DNA of 64,000 nucleotides from Lentisphaeria bacterium (GTDB taxonomy: Bacteria; Verrucomicrobiota; Lentisphaeria; Victivallales; UBA1829), in the NCBI GenBank assembly GCA_017503375.1, contig JAFVTF010000034.1, positions 1-64,000 of the forward strand, given 5' to 3'. The stretch's first letter is position 1; each line of letters begins with the position of its first letter. The position numbers and the translations under genes were made by a program. Below are positions 44,162 to 51,786 of this stretch, piece after piece. The notes below the pieces were generated by a model. That model made no database searches. It saw only the letters and a program-made list of their open reading frames with translations, and was not told the origin of the DNA.

Positions 44162-44847
44162 GCGCTGAAACCATCCATGTATGTAAGACCGTCTTTCAGA
44201 ATAACCTTTCGGTCTGCCGCATTTGCCACAACATCATCATGTGTCACCATGACAATCGTCATTTTTTCATCGGAATGAATTGAATGGAACAGGGAAAGAA
44301 TAGATTGTCCGGTTTTGGAATCCAGGTTTCCTGTAGGTTCGTCAGCCAGAAGAATATCCGGACTGTTGATCAAAGATCTGGCAAGAGCCGCTCTCTGCTG
44401 TTCTCCTCCGGAGAGTTCATTCGGACGGTGTTTGATGCGGTCCTGCAGACCAACCCGTTCCAGCAGCATTTTTGCACGGTTTGTCAGTGTTTTTTTATCC
44501 ATTGAACTGAACATGCCGGGCATCATTGTGTTTTCCAGAATACTGAGTTCCGGAAGCAGATGGAATGATTGGAATACAAAACCGATTTTCTGTCTGCGGA
44601 ATGTGACAAGCCGTTCACCCGAATAGTCTGCCATGTTTTCCCCTGCCAGATTCAATACTCCGGAATCCGGTTTTGAGATGGTTCCGATAATATCAAGCAG
44701 CGTTGTTTTTCCGCTGCCGGATGCTCCAAGAAGAGCAACCCATTCCCCTTTTTCCACATCAATGGATGCTCCACGCAGAACTGCAATGGAATTCTTCCCG
44801 ATATGAAAAGTTTTGTGGATATCAACAGCATTTATGAAATGTTTCAT
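44158..44847 (-). CDS. lolD: Lipoprotein-releasing ABC transporter ATPase LolD
   Basis: A 229-residue ATPase. Walker A GASGSGKTT (41-49), the signature LSGGEQQRAALARSL, Walker B ILLADEPTGNLD, and H-loop THD are in order. FRRQKIGFVFQSFHLLPELSILEN is the LolD/MacB-type Q-loop. It powers release of lipoproteins from the inner membrane for delivery to the outer membrane by LolC/E. It follows the permease gene after nine bases and overlaps the glycosyltransferase gene by four. Confidence 0.93.
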   Translation of the reverse strand: MKHFINAVDIHKTFHIGKNSIAVLRGASIDVEKGEWVALLGASGSGKTTLLDIIGTISKPDSGVLNLAGENMADYSGERLVTFRRQKIGFVFQSFHLLPELSILENTMMPGMFSSMDKKTLTNRAKMLLERVGLQDRIKHRPNELSGGEQQRAALARSLINSPDILLADEPTGNLDSKTGQSILSLFHSIHSDEKMTIVMVTHDDVVANAADRKVILKDGLTYMDGFSA

Positions 44848-44856
44848 GATTCAGCC

Positions 44857-46116
44857 TCATTCGCTTCTCAGTGCTCTGGCAGGATCCAGACTTGCCGCAC
44901 GGATCGCCGGAATCAAACCGCCAAGTGTACAAAGCACAATCGCTATAATTGAGATAATAACCACATCTGACGGAACAATGTGGGCTGGAAGTTCTGTGAA
45001 TACATAGATTTCTTTCGGAAATATTTCCTGCCCGGTAACAACTCTCAAAATTTCCAGAACCTGCATTCTGAATTCAATGAACAGCCAGCCGAGAATCAAA
45101 CCGCAGACAGTTCCGAGGACACCCACAAAAAATCCCTGAAAAAGAAAAATCCGCATAACAGTTCCGGAACTTGCTCCCACTGCTTTCAGCAAACCGATTT
45201 CACGGGTCTTCTGTATCACCGTGGTAATCAATGTGTTCGTTATACTGAATGCTGCAACAAGAACAATGAAAACCAGCAGGAACAGCAGCATATTCTTTTC
45301 TACAGCCAAAACCCCAAGCAACCGCTGATTCATCTGCTGCCAGGAGGCAACATTCAAAGTCGGAAGCTGATTGGAAAGATTCATCATAAAGTCATTCATA
45401 TCATAAGGATCCGCTGTCCAGATGAGAATATTTGTTGCGCTGCCGTAGGGCATTTCATAAAGTTCCGCCGCATCATCCAGCCCGATAAAAAGAATGTTCT
45501 TGTCGAAATCATATTTATCGAAGGAGAAGATCCCTGTAACAGTGAATTCTCTTGGAAGATATGCTCCTTTTACAGCTTCATATTTTCCGTCAGAAGTCGT
45601 TTTTACCATTTTGGAAAGTTTTACCGGTGAATGAACCAGCAGTTTGTCTCCGATTTGAAGATTAAGCTCTCTTGCTGTGACATAACTGACGATGATTTCA
45701 TCTGCTTCCAGAGAGAATTTTCCGAACCTGATGGCTCCCTTTACGTCAAAATTGGACATTGCTTTATCCGCAGGATTGAGAGCTATCATCTGTTTGGGAA
45801 TAAAGTTGTTCCCGCGCTGCAGAAGGATCGGCCCCATGATAGTGGAAATTGCACTTCCCTTCATGCGTTTTACCGCATCAATGACATGCTGGGGATTCGG
45901 AATGTAATTTCCGTATGCCGGAGTAACCTGTGCATGAGAGGTCGTATCAATCAGTTTTTCCTTCATTTTATCAGAAAAACCGGTCATGACCGCGAGCACC
46001 ACCATGAGGACAGCCACGCCGAGCGCAACTCCTATAACGGAGATCAATGTAATAACCGAAACAGCGTTCCGTTTCGGTTTGAAATATTTCCAGGCAAGAA
46101 AAAAATCTGCACGCAT
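44857..46116 (-). CDS. lolC: Lipoprotein-releasing ABC transporter permease (LolC/LolE)
   Basis: A 419-residue FtsX-family permease. One transmembrane segment near residue 20-45 (VSVITLISVIGVALGVAVLMVVLAVMTGF, the LolC/E hallmark), a large periplasmic domain (about 50-270), then three transmembrane segments (about 275-300, 318-345 and 380-402) with TVIQKTREIGLLKAVGASSGTVM. Only one permease gene is present; LolC/E homodimers serve in some bacteria, so a second gene may not be needed. It begins three bases after proC and shares its promoter. Confidence 0.9.
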   Translation of the reverse strand: MRADFFLAWKYFKPKRNAVSVITLISVIGVALGVAVLMVVLAVMTGFSDKMKEKLIDTTSHAQVTPAYGNYIPNPQHVIDAVKRMKGSAISTIMGPILLQRGNNFIPKQMIALNPADKAMSNFDVKGAIRFGKFSLEADEIIVSYVTARELNLQIGDKLLVHSPVKLSKMVKTTSDGKYEAVKGAYLPREFTVTGIFSFDKYDFDKNILFIGLDDAAELYEMPYGSATNILIWTADPYDMNDFMMNLSNQLPTLNVASWQQMNQRLLGVLAVEKNMLLFLLVFIVLVAAFSITNTLITTVIQKTREIGLLKAVGASSGTVMRIFLFQGFFVGVLGTVCGLILGWLFIEFRMQVLEILRVVTGQEIFPKEIYVFTELPAHIVPSDVVIISIIAIVLCTLGGLIPAIRAASLDPARALRSE

Positions 46117-46119
46117 AAA

Positions 46120-46911
46120 TTAATGTTTCCCAAGTTCTTTTGAACGTTCAGCAGCCTTGATGACCGCTTTGGCAACACAGGCGGAAAATCCATTTTCGGC
46201 AAGCGCCATGCATCCGCGGGATGTTGTTCCTCCGGGAGAAATGACATCATCTCTCAAAGCTCCCAGCGGACGTTCACTTTCCATTGCCAGTTTTGCAGCA
46301 CCGTAAACAGTTTGAGCAGCCAGTTCCACTGCGGCCGCACGCGGCAGTCCGGCATAAACTCCTCCGTCTGCCAGTGCCATTATGAATTCCAGAACAAATG
46401 CAGGTCCGCTGCCGCTGAGTCCGGTGACTGCATCCAGCAATGATTCTGTTAAAACTTGAACTTTTCCGACTGATTGAAAAATCTGACGGGCTGTTTCTAT
46501 ATCTTTTTCTGATAATCCGGCAGCCGGGGCAAGACAGCTCATTCCTTCTCCGACAAGTGCCGGAGTGTTCGGCATAATCCGTACAATCCGTTTGGTTCCT
46601 GTCAATTCAGAAAGTTTTTCAATTGTTACTCCGGCAACGATTGAAAGAACAAGTTTATCGCCAATCAGCGGAGGAAGTTCCTGAACTGCTTCTGCCAGAT
46701 GCTGGGGTTTGACTGCAAGAAGAACAATCTCTGCATCAAGGGCTTCTTTCAGCTCACCGTAAACTTTTCCTCCGCAGCATTTTTGAAAATGAACCGCCGC
46801 TGCGGCAGAAGGATCATACGCTTTTATTTCAAATCCGGCATTCTGTCTGACAAGACCTGCAGCAATAGCTGCTGCCATTTTTCCTGCACCGATAAAACAG
46901 ATGGACTGCAT
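46120..46911 (-). CDS. proC: Pyrroline-5-carboxylate reductase
   Basis: 263 residues, of normal length. It reduces pyrroline-5-carboxylate to proline with NADPH. Visible: the Rossmann start ICFIGAGKMAAAI, LLAVKPQHL, SIVAGVTIEKL, RIMPNTPALVGEG, the C-terminal GLSGSGPAFVLEFIMALADGGVYAGLPR, and SPGGTTSRG. AGGAGA precedes the ATG. It is the first gene of an operon with lolC, lolD and a glycosyltransferase, and has a clear promoter. Confidence 0.96.
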   Translation of the reverse strand: MQSICFIGAGKMAAAIAAGLVRQNAGFEIKAYDPSAAAAVHFQKCCGGKVYGELKEALDAEIVLLAVKPQHLAEAVQELPPLIGDKLVLSIVAGVTIEKLSELTGTKRIVRIMPNTPALVGEGMSCLAPAAGLSEKDIETARQIFQSVGKVQVLTESLLDAVTGLSGSGPAFVLEFIMALADGGVYAGLPRAAAVELAAQTVYGAAKLAMESERPLGALRDDVISPGGTTSRGCMALAENGFSACVAKAVIKAAERSKELGKH

Positions 46912-46972
46912 TTTATATCTCCTGTATTTTCAGCCGCCCTTTTTGTTGGCGGCGCAAATAGACGTAACGTTA

Positions 46973-47000
46973 AATATAGCACATCTTTATGAAATAACAA
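46973..47000 (-). promoter_or_regulatory. Promoter for the proC-lolC-lolD-GT2 operon
   Basis: On the minus strand: TTGTTA (47000-46995), a 16-bp spacer ending in TGTGC, and TATATT (46978-46973). An inverted repeat (GCCGCC/GGCGGC, about 46932-46953) lies in the leader just before proC. The rest of the 400-bp gap up to 47312 holds repeat copy 3 and nothing else recognisable. Confidence 0.65.
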
Positions 47001-47068
47001 GTCCTTTTATACAGGAATCTTCAAGTCAGAATAAAAAAAACTGCAAATATTGAATGGAATCCATACTT

Positions 47069-47252
47069 GAGGCAATTTCAAAAGTCTTCAAAAATGTCTG
47101 AAAATTCTTGCTGTGATCAGAAAATGGAGCGTTTTCGGCTTGTCCTCCGGAGTTTTAACGAAGGAGGATGGAAAGCCACGCTCAAACTACCATTTCCATC
47201 TCATCAGCAATCTCTTTTCAGCCAAATTTTGCCGGACTTTTGAAATTACCTC
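47069..47252 (+). repeat. 184-bp long-hairpin element, copy 3
   Basis: Same ends as copy 1 (GAGGCAATTTCAAAAGTC to GACTTTTGAAATTACCTC) but the central stem is replaced by a longer one, GGCTTGTCCTCC...GGAGGATGGAAAGCC, giving 19 extra bp. The outer arms match copies 1 and 2 closely. It lies between the proC promoter and the thioesterase stop. Confidence 0.85.
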
Positions 47253-47312
47253 ATTCGTTTTAATTCAAGTTCTGTACACAAAAAAATACAGAAATAATAT
47301 CTTTTCACGGCA

Positions 47313-48077
47313 TCAGTCTGCGGATATTTTTTCAAATTTTCCTTTTGCCTGAAATGCATTTTTTTTCTCTCCGGCAAGGATTCCTTCCACATAAAAATCC
47401 TCTCCGGAAAGTTTTCCGCTGCAAAGCAGATGTTCTCCGAATCCTGTTGTATGATTGAAATTGATCTGGATTTCTTTCATCCGGACAGGTGTCTGCATTT
47501 TTTCTCCCAGCCAGTCTTCTGTAAACATTGCATAATAGGCATTGTTCAAATGACGGTTATAGTCGATAAAAGCGGAAGAAATCCTGTGGTCGACAGGCTG
47601 TTCCAAAGCTGTTTCCGGAGCGGAAAGCTTTCCCAGCGATTCCCCTTGAAAGAATGTATCACCTTCAAACTCCCATTGCGGTAATCCGGTAAGATATTTT
47701 GCCGGGGAGACCGGACGGAAATTTGATGGATTCAAAGTGAGCCACGCACTTCCAGCCCTTCCGTAAACTTTTCCGCTCTCAGCAGAGGTCAAAAGAAACT
47801 GACGGTAGGCGAACAGTCTGTCAAATCCGCTTGGATAGGTAGTGATCCTGAGCGTATCTCCATATCCGGGAAATTCATCCATTTGGAGTCTGATCCGGGA
47901 AAGAATCCAGCTCAAATCGCTTTCCCGCAGCTGTTTCAATCCCAACCCCAACAGATCGGCATGTTTTCCGGCTGCATCCTGAAGATAATTGAATACAGTC
48001 CAGCTTCTCATTTTTGCATCCGGAGAAATATCGTTGAGCTGAACTGTATAGTCTATGATGAATGGCGGATTTTTCAT
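47313..48077 (-). CDS. Acyl-ACP thioesterase (FatA/FatB family)
   Basis: 254 residues from the ATG at 48077, which has CGGAGG just upstream; the longer open frame would include the end of the preceding gene and has no ribosome site. It starts FIIDYTVQLNDISPDAKMRS, the usual first hot-dog domain, and continues LQDAAGKHADLLG, WILSRIRLQMDEFP, and in the second hot-dog domain ISSAFIDYNRHLNNAYYAMF (the Asn-His pair) and NFNHTTGFGEHL. The enzyme frees fatty acids from ACP. It is third in a minus-strand operon behind the Gfo/Idh and NifX-like genes, with 34-bp spacing. Confidence 0.88.
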   Translation of the reverse strand: MKNPPFIIDYTVQLNDISPDAKMRSWTVFNYLQDAAGKHADLLGLGLKQLRESDLSWILSRIRLQMDEFPGYGDTLRITTYPSGFDRLFAYRQFLLTSAESGKVYGRAGSAWLTLNPSNFRPVSPAKYLTGLPQWEFEGDTFFQGESLGKLSAPETALEQPVDHRISSAFIDYNRHLNNAYYAMFTEDWLGEKMQTPVRMKEIQINFNHTTGFGEHLLCSGKLSGEDFYVEGILAGEKKNAFQAKGKFEKISAD

Positions 48078-48111
48078 ATTTTCCTCCGATAATGCTGCTG
48101 TAAAATCCGGT

Positions 48112-48453
48112 TCAGAAAGTTCCTGCACAGGCTCCGCAGCTCTGACCGCTGTCTGTACAGGAAAATTTTTCTCCGGCTTTGAGAGTTCCGGCGCGGTATT
48201 GCGCTGCGGCATCTTCCCATTTCCCCGTGATTCCCGGGATAACATTGATTTGCATTGCGCTTAATAAATCCATCATGCAGTTTCCGATTCCATTACATAT
48301 CAGAATCTGAACTCCATGATGTTTCAGGAACAGGGGGATTTTTTCATTGCACACAATCTGTTCTTCCGAATGATCTGTCAGAAGAACAAATTGTGAAGCT
48401 GCTCCTAAAGTCGGGGCGAGCTGACCGTCACAGGTTGCAATAGCCGCGTTCAA
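48112..48453 (-). CDS. NifX/NafY-like (dinitrogenase iron-molybdenum cofactor domain) protein
   Basis: About 113 residues, starting at a TTG (48453) with GGAG eight bases before it. The body follows the PF02579 pattern: IATCDGQLAPTLGAASQFVLLTD, HHGVQILICNGIGNCMMDLLSAMQINVIPGITG. The C-terminus is cysteine-rich (CTDSGQSCGACAG). Members bind metal clusters; many are found without any nitrogenase, and no nif gene is seen here. It lies 15 bp after the Gfo/Idh gene and 34 bp before the thioesterase, so it belongs to their transcript. Its role there is unclear. Confidence 0.75.
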   Translation of the reverse strand: MNAAIATCDGQLAPTLGAASQFVLLTDHSEEQIVCNEKIPLFLKHHGVQILICNGIGNCMMDLLSAMQINVIPGITGKWEDAAAQYRAGTLKAGEKFSCTDSGQSCGACAGTF

Positions 48454-48468
48454 TGTCAGAACTCCGGA

Positions 48469-49473
48469 TCAGAATTTTGAATTGTCTGCGAGTTTCTGAA
48501 GTTCAAGAGTCTGGCGGGCGCGTTTCAGAATGAGTTCAGTATTCATTTCTGCATCTTTTCCATCCAGTTCCATGAGGAACCAGTCAAGATACTTCGGTCC
48601 GGTGTAAGGTTCTGCAATGATTTCCCGTGCTTCTGTTTCGCCATTGATCCAGGCTGTCAGTTTGTTCTGAATGCAGTTGAATTCCAGAACGCCTTTTGTT
48701 CCCCATACGGTGAATCTCCAGTAATGAGGCATTTTGTAACCATGGGAATCGGGTTCTGCGTAGGAAACGTCGCCGAGAATACCGCATCCGTTTTCCATGA
48801 CGAGCATGAATTGAGCTGCATCATTGAAACAGTCGCAGCCGGAATCAAAAGCCTGCCAGGTGCGTGCCGCTGCAAATTTTGTGATCTCCATACCGGTCAT
48901 CCAGGGAATGAAATCCATTGCGTGAATAGCGATATCGTTGATGGTTCCCCCGTGCTTTCCGGGTTCAAAATACCAGCGCGGACGGGAGTTCAGAAGCAGC
49001 GGATGCTGTCCGCCGAACTGAATCTGAGTAATCGTTCCGAGTTCTCCTGCGAGAATCATTTTTCGTGCAGTTGTGAACGGATCGTAGGTACGGAGGTCCA
49101 GCATACAGCCAACAGAAAGATTTTTTTCTGCTGCGGTCTTTTCGATTTGATCCAGTTCTTCCAGAGAAGTACAAACCGGTTTGTCTGCGATCACATGTTT
49201 TCCGGCATTCAATGCTTTCAGAATGACGGTTCCGCGTTTTCCGTAATAATCTCCGGTTGCAACGATCTGGCAATCCGCTTCCTGAAGCATGGTGTCCAGT
49301 GATGTGTAAACAGAAATCTGAAGATCCTGATGTGCATCGAGAAATGCCTGAAGTGCAGCGGGTTCTTCTTCACAAATCGCTGTAACTTCCAGTTCATTGG
49401 AATCCATTGCCGCCTGAAACAGTGCATTGATATGACCGTGGCGCAATCCTGCAAATGCAATTTTTCTGCTCAT
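48469..49473 (-). CDS. Gfo/Idh/MocA-family NAD(P)-dependent oxidoreductase
   Basis: 334 residues from the ATG at 49473 (an upstream in-frame extension has no start site and overlaps the promoter). The Rossmann start IAFAGLRHGHINAL replaces the usual GxGxxG with GxRHGH, a variant seen in some members. EKP-like catalytic motif: GKHVIADKPVCTSLEEL (Lys near residue 96). The second domain has AIHAMDFIPWM with the conserved His. Such enzymes oxidise or epimerise sugars and inositols. It is downstream of its probable regulator and preceded by a promoter whose -10 lies in a palindrome (49524-49540). Confidence 0.85.
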   Translation of the reverse strand: MSRKIAFAGLRHGHINALFQAAMDSNELEVTAICEEEPAALQAFLDAHQDLQISVYTSLDTMLQEADCQIVATGDYYGKRGTVILKALNAGKHVIADKPVCTSLEELDQIEKTAAEKNLSVGCMLDLRTYDPFTTARKMILAGELGTITQIQFGGQHPLLLNSRPRWYFEPGKHGGTINDIAIHAMDFIPWMTGMEITKFAAARTWQAFDSGCDCFNDAAQFMLVMENGCGILGDVSYAEPDSHGYKMPHYWRFTVWGTKGVLEFNCIQNKLTAWINGETEAREIIAEPYTGPKYLDWFLMELDGKDAEMNTELILKRARQTLELQKLADNSKF

Positions 49474-49523
49474 AAAAAAAGTACCTTTTCTGTTTTTATT
49501 GAAAAATCTCTCTGTTATTATTT

Positions 49524-49557
49524 CAGTGTAATATACACTGTTTGAAAAAGTTTTCAA
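49524..49557 (-). promoter_or_regulatory. Promoter with operator-like palindrome upstream of the Gfo/Idh gene
   Basis: CAGTGTA-ATA-TACACTG (49524-49540) is symmetrical in both 7-bp arms. On the minus strand TTGAAA (49557-49552), a 16-bp spacer and TATATT (49535-49530) form a promoter whose -10 lies inside the palindrome. A repressor bound there would block transcription; the GntR/LacI-type regulator encoded just upstream is the natural candidate. Confidence 0.55.
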
Positions 49558-49600
49558 CCGGGAGTATTGCACAGGTATATATTTTTTAACGGATTGTTCT

Positions 49601-50686
49601 TTACTTTTCCGCTGCCAGATAAATGATTCTGGCGGAGTCTTCTGTCTGCCTCAGACTTTTTCCGTTGATCAGAGTTCCGCTGACCAGACATCTGACGGGT
49701 GTATAACCGGACTCAAATTGTTTCTGAAGCAGCAGAACTGCCTGTCTTCCGATTTCTGCTGCATCTTCCGCAATGGAGGTCAAACCGGCTTTTTCCGCTC
49801 CGGGCCAGCTGATTCCGTCGAAGCTGATCACTCCAATATCTTCCGGTATCTTCAAACCCAGTTCTTCGCAAAGGGTATAAACCTGAGCAGCTCTGTAATC
49901 GCGCAAGGTAAAAATCGCTTCCGGACGTTTATCTGCCGGACATGAAAGCAATTCCTTCAGAGCTTTCGGTGTTTCATCCCAACTCCCGGAAACATACATA
50001 TCATCCGATATCTGGAGTTTTTCTTCCGCCAGCGCACCACGGAAACCTGCCAGCAGTTCTCTGTAAAGAAAACGGTCAGCGGGACCGGTATAAACTCCGA
50101 TTTTCCGGTAATTTCTCTTCAGCAGTTCCTGTCCGGCGATCCGCCCGCTGCCCCGGTAATCCACACTGGCTCCCGGATATTCTTTTTCCTCTTCCAGATT
50201 TGCGATCACAAACGGAATCCCAGCCTTTTTGATCTCTTCCAATGGAAGATCCGGCGAGCTTTCCAGAAAAATAATTCCCTGAATGTCGTCTGCATTAAAC
50301 CTTTCATGAAGTTCTGAGAGATTCAAACAGGCGGGGGGCGTGGAGAGAATGATTTCTGCAAAAAGTTCATTCGCACCTGCACAGATTCCGGCAACCAGTG
50401 CCATTGCTTCGTATGCTTTTGCAGAAACCTGAATCGGCAGCCGTAAGATAATCCGTTTCAGCCGTTTTCCATTTTTCTTTTTGACACGGTAGCCGCGTTT
50501 CGGAACGTTGTAGATGATTCCTTCTCCGCTCAGAACTTTCAAAGCTCCGCGTATGATTCCGCGTCCAACCTGATATTCATCTGCAAGTTTCCGTTCGGAC
50601 GGCAGAAAGGTTGTTTTATCAAAGCCGCCGGAACGGATTTTCTGCCGCAGCTGATGAATGATATTTTCGTCGGATGCTCTGCCCAT
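49601..50686 (-). CDS. GntR-type DNA-binding, LacI-type ligand-binding transcription regulator
   Basis: 361 residues. The N-terminal winged helix (about 8-70) has LPSERKLADEYQVGRGIIRGALKVLSGEGIIYNVPKRGYRV, the GntR pattern. The rest (about 75-345) is a LacI/GalR-type periplasmic-binding fold that senses a small molecule: GIIFLESSPDLP, RKIGVYTGPADRFLYRELLAGFRGAL and GVISFDGISWPG. This architecture is like B. subtilis AraR. The ligand is probably a sugar or its derivative from the surrounding locus. It ends 127 bp before the Gfo/Idh gene and starts 16 bp after the amidohydrolase, so it is in the latter's operon. Confidence 0.9.
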   Translation of the reverse strand: MGRASDENIIHQLRQKIRSGGFDKTTFLPSERKLADEYQVGRGIIRGALKVLSGEGIIYNVPKRGYRVKKKNGKRLKRIILRLPIQVSAKAYEAMALVAGICAGANELFAEIILSTPPACLNLSELHERFNADDIQGIIFLESSPDLPLEEIKKAGIPFVIANLEEEKEYPGASVDYRGSGRIAGQELLKRNYRKIGVYTGPADRFLYRELLAGFRGALAEEKLQISDDMYVSGSWDETPKALKELLSCPADKRPEAIFTLRDYRAAQVYTLCEELGLKIPEDIGVISFDGISWPGAEKAGLTSIAEDAAEIGRQAVLLLQKQFESGYTPVRCLVSGTLINGKSLRQTEDSARIIYLAAEK

Positions 50687-50702
50687 GATTCGTTTCTCCG
50701 GA

Positions 50703-51578
50703 TCAGACTCCGAGGATTCTCAATGCGTTTTCCCGTGCGACTTTCCGGAAAACTTCATCTGAGATTTTTCCGCTTTCCCGCAGTCCGGTCAGGAACGGGA
50801 TCAGTTTGATATTGTTTTCAAAGGGTTCAAGACAGATATCCATACCGAAGCAGAGCCGATCCTGGAATTCGTTAATGAATTTGACTGCGTATTCCGGATC
50901 TCTGATCAGAGCGTTTGCGCCGGAATTGGCAGAAAGGTCTCCAATCAGATTCGGATATTTCCGCATCAGTTTTGCAACAGCACCTTCTTTGACTTTTCCT
51001 TTCGGATAACCTTCTCTGTCAGAGGGCTTTTCCAACTCACTGATTTCAGCCCAGAATGCGGCACTGTGTCCGAAAATTTTCAAGTTCGGATAATTCTGCA
51101 GTGTTTCAGCAAGACCGGGCAGACCGGGTTCATCGTAGATTCCGTAAACTCCGCCGATCTGATGGGTTACGTGAATGGTCATGGGCAATCCGGATTTTTC
51201 TGTTGCCCGGAAAAGATTTTTCATCATCGGGTGCGTGAAAGAATAGTTAGCCATCACTTCTCCGACACCTTTGCATCCGGCAGCTTTGTACCGTTCCAGA
51301 TATTGTTCCAGCGGAGAATCCGGAGAATTGTACATGGTTCGCGGGTCAATGTTACAGAACGGAATAAATCTTCCGGGGAAACGTTCAGCAGCTTCCAGAA
51401 TATCATCGTTGCTTTGAACCGTATTACATTCAGGACTGACGATCGGCAGCAGGACTCCTTTTTCCACTTCATATTTATCATAGAAACGGACCAGTGTTTC
51501 CGGCATCGCCCAGCGGCGGTCTGCCACAATATAAACCGGTTGTCTCCGGTACGCGTGAGCGTGAATATCAACAAACAT
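50703..51578 (-). CDS. Amidohydrolase-family metal-dependent hydrolase
   Basis: A 291-residue TIM-barrel hydrolase of the amidohydrolase_2 type. Metal ligands: HxH in VDIHAHAYRR (residues 5-7), His in TIHVTHQ (about 135), GHSAAFW (about 171) and Asp in LCFGMDIC (about 244). Members hydrolyse or decarboxylate small carbonyl compounds; in sugar loci they often open lactones. AAAGGAG before the ATG. First gene of an operon with the regulator, transcribed away from the DegT aminotransferase, with which it shares a control region. Confidence 0.85.
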   Translation of the reverse strand: MFVDIHAHAYRRQPVYIVADRRWAMPETLVRFYDKYEVEKGVLLPIVSPECNTVQSNDDILEAAERFPGRFIPFCNIDPRTMYNSPDSPLEQYLERYKAAGCKGVGEVMANYSFTHPMMKNLFRATEKSGLPMTIHVTHQIGGVYGIYDEPGLPGLAETLQNYPNLKIFGHSAAFWAEISELEKPSDREGYPKGKVKEGAVAKLMRKYPNLIGDLSANSGANALIRDPEYAVKFINEFQDRLCFGMDICLEPFENNIKLIPFLTGLRESGKISDEVFRKVARENALRILGV

Positions 51579-51601
51579 TGAAAACTCCTTTCTTTTAACA
51601 G

Positions 51602-51654
51602 TAACCCAATGGTATGTTTTTGTAAAACATAATTCCGGAATGATTACTTTTCAA
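51602..51654 (-). promoter_or_regulatory. Promoter and operator for the amidohydrolase-regulator operon
   Basis: On the minus strand: TTGAAA (51654-51649), a 17-bp spacer, and TATGTT (51631-51626). The site TACCATTGGGTTA (51614-51602) lies about 5-17 bases past the start point. The same site, one base different, follows the divergent promoter at 51731. Confidence 0.6.
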
Positions 51655-51696
51655 GTGAATTTATTAAAAAAAAACAAATTATTTTTCAGCCTTTTC

Positions 51697-51743
51697 TTGA
51701 AAAGCTGTTTTGTTGGTGATATATTTATTATACCAATGGGTTA
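51697..51743 (+). promoter_or_regulatory. Promoter and operator for the DegT aminotransferase gene
   Basis: TTGAAA (51697-51702), a 17-bp spacer, TATATT (51720-51725), and TACCAATGGGTTA at 51731-51743, at the start point. A further inverted repeat (GTTAAT, 7 bases, ATTAAC) follows to 51758. The shared 13-bp site in both divergent promoters suggests one repressor controls both. Confidence 0.65.
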
Positions 51744-51786
51744 ATTGATTCCATTAACATAAAATAAAAACAGAGGAGATGCTGAG

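Noticed and set aside
48112-48453. Evidence for nitrogen fixation
   Set aside because: A lone NifX-like domain occurs in many non-diazotrophs; no nifHDK or nifB is present.
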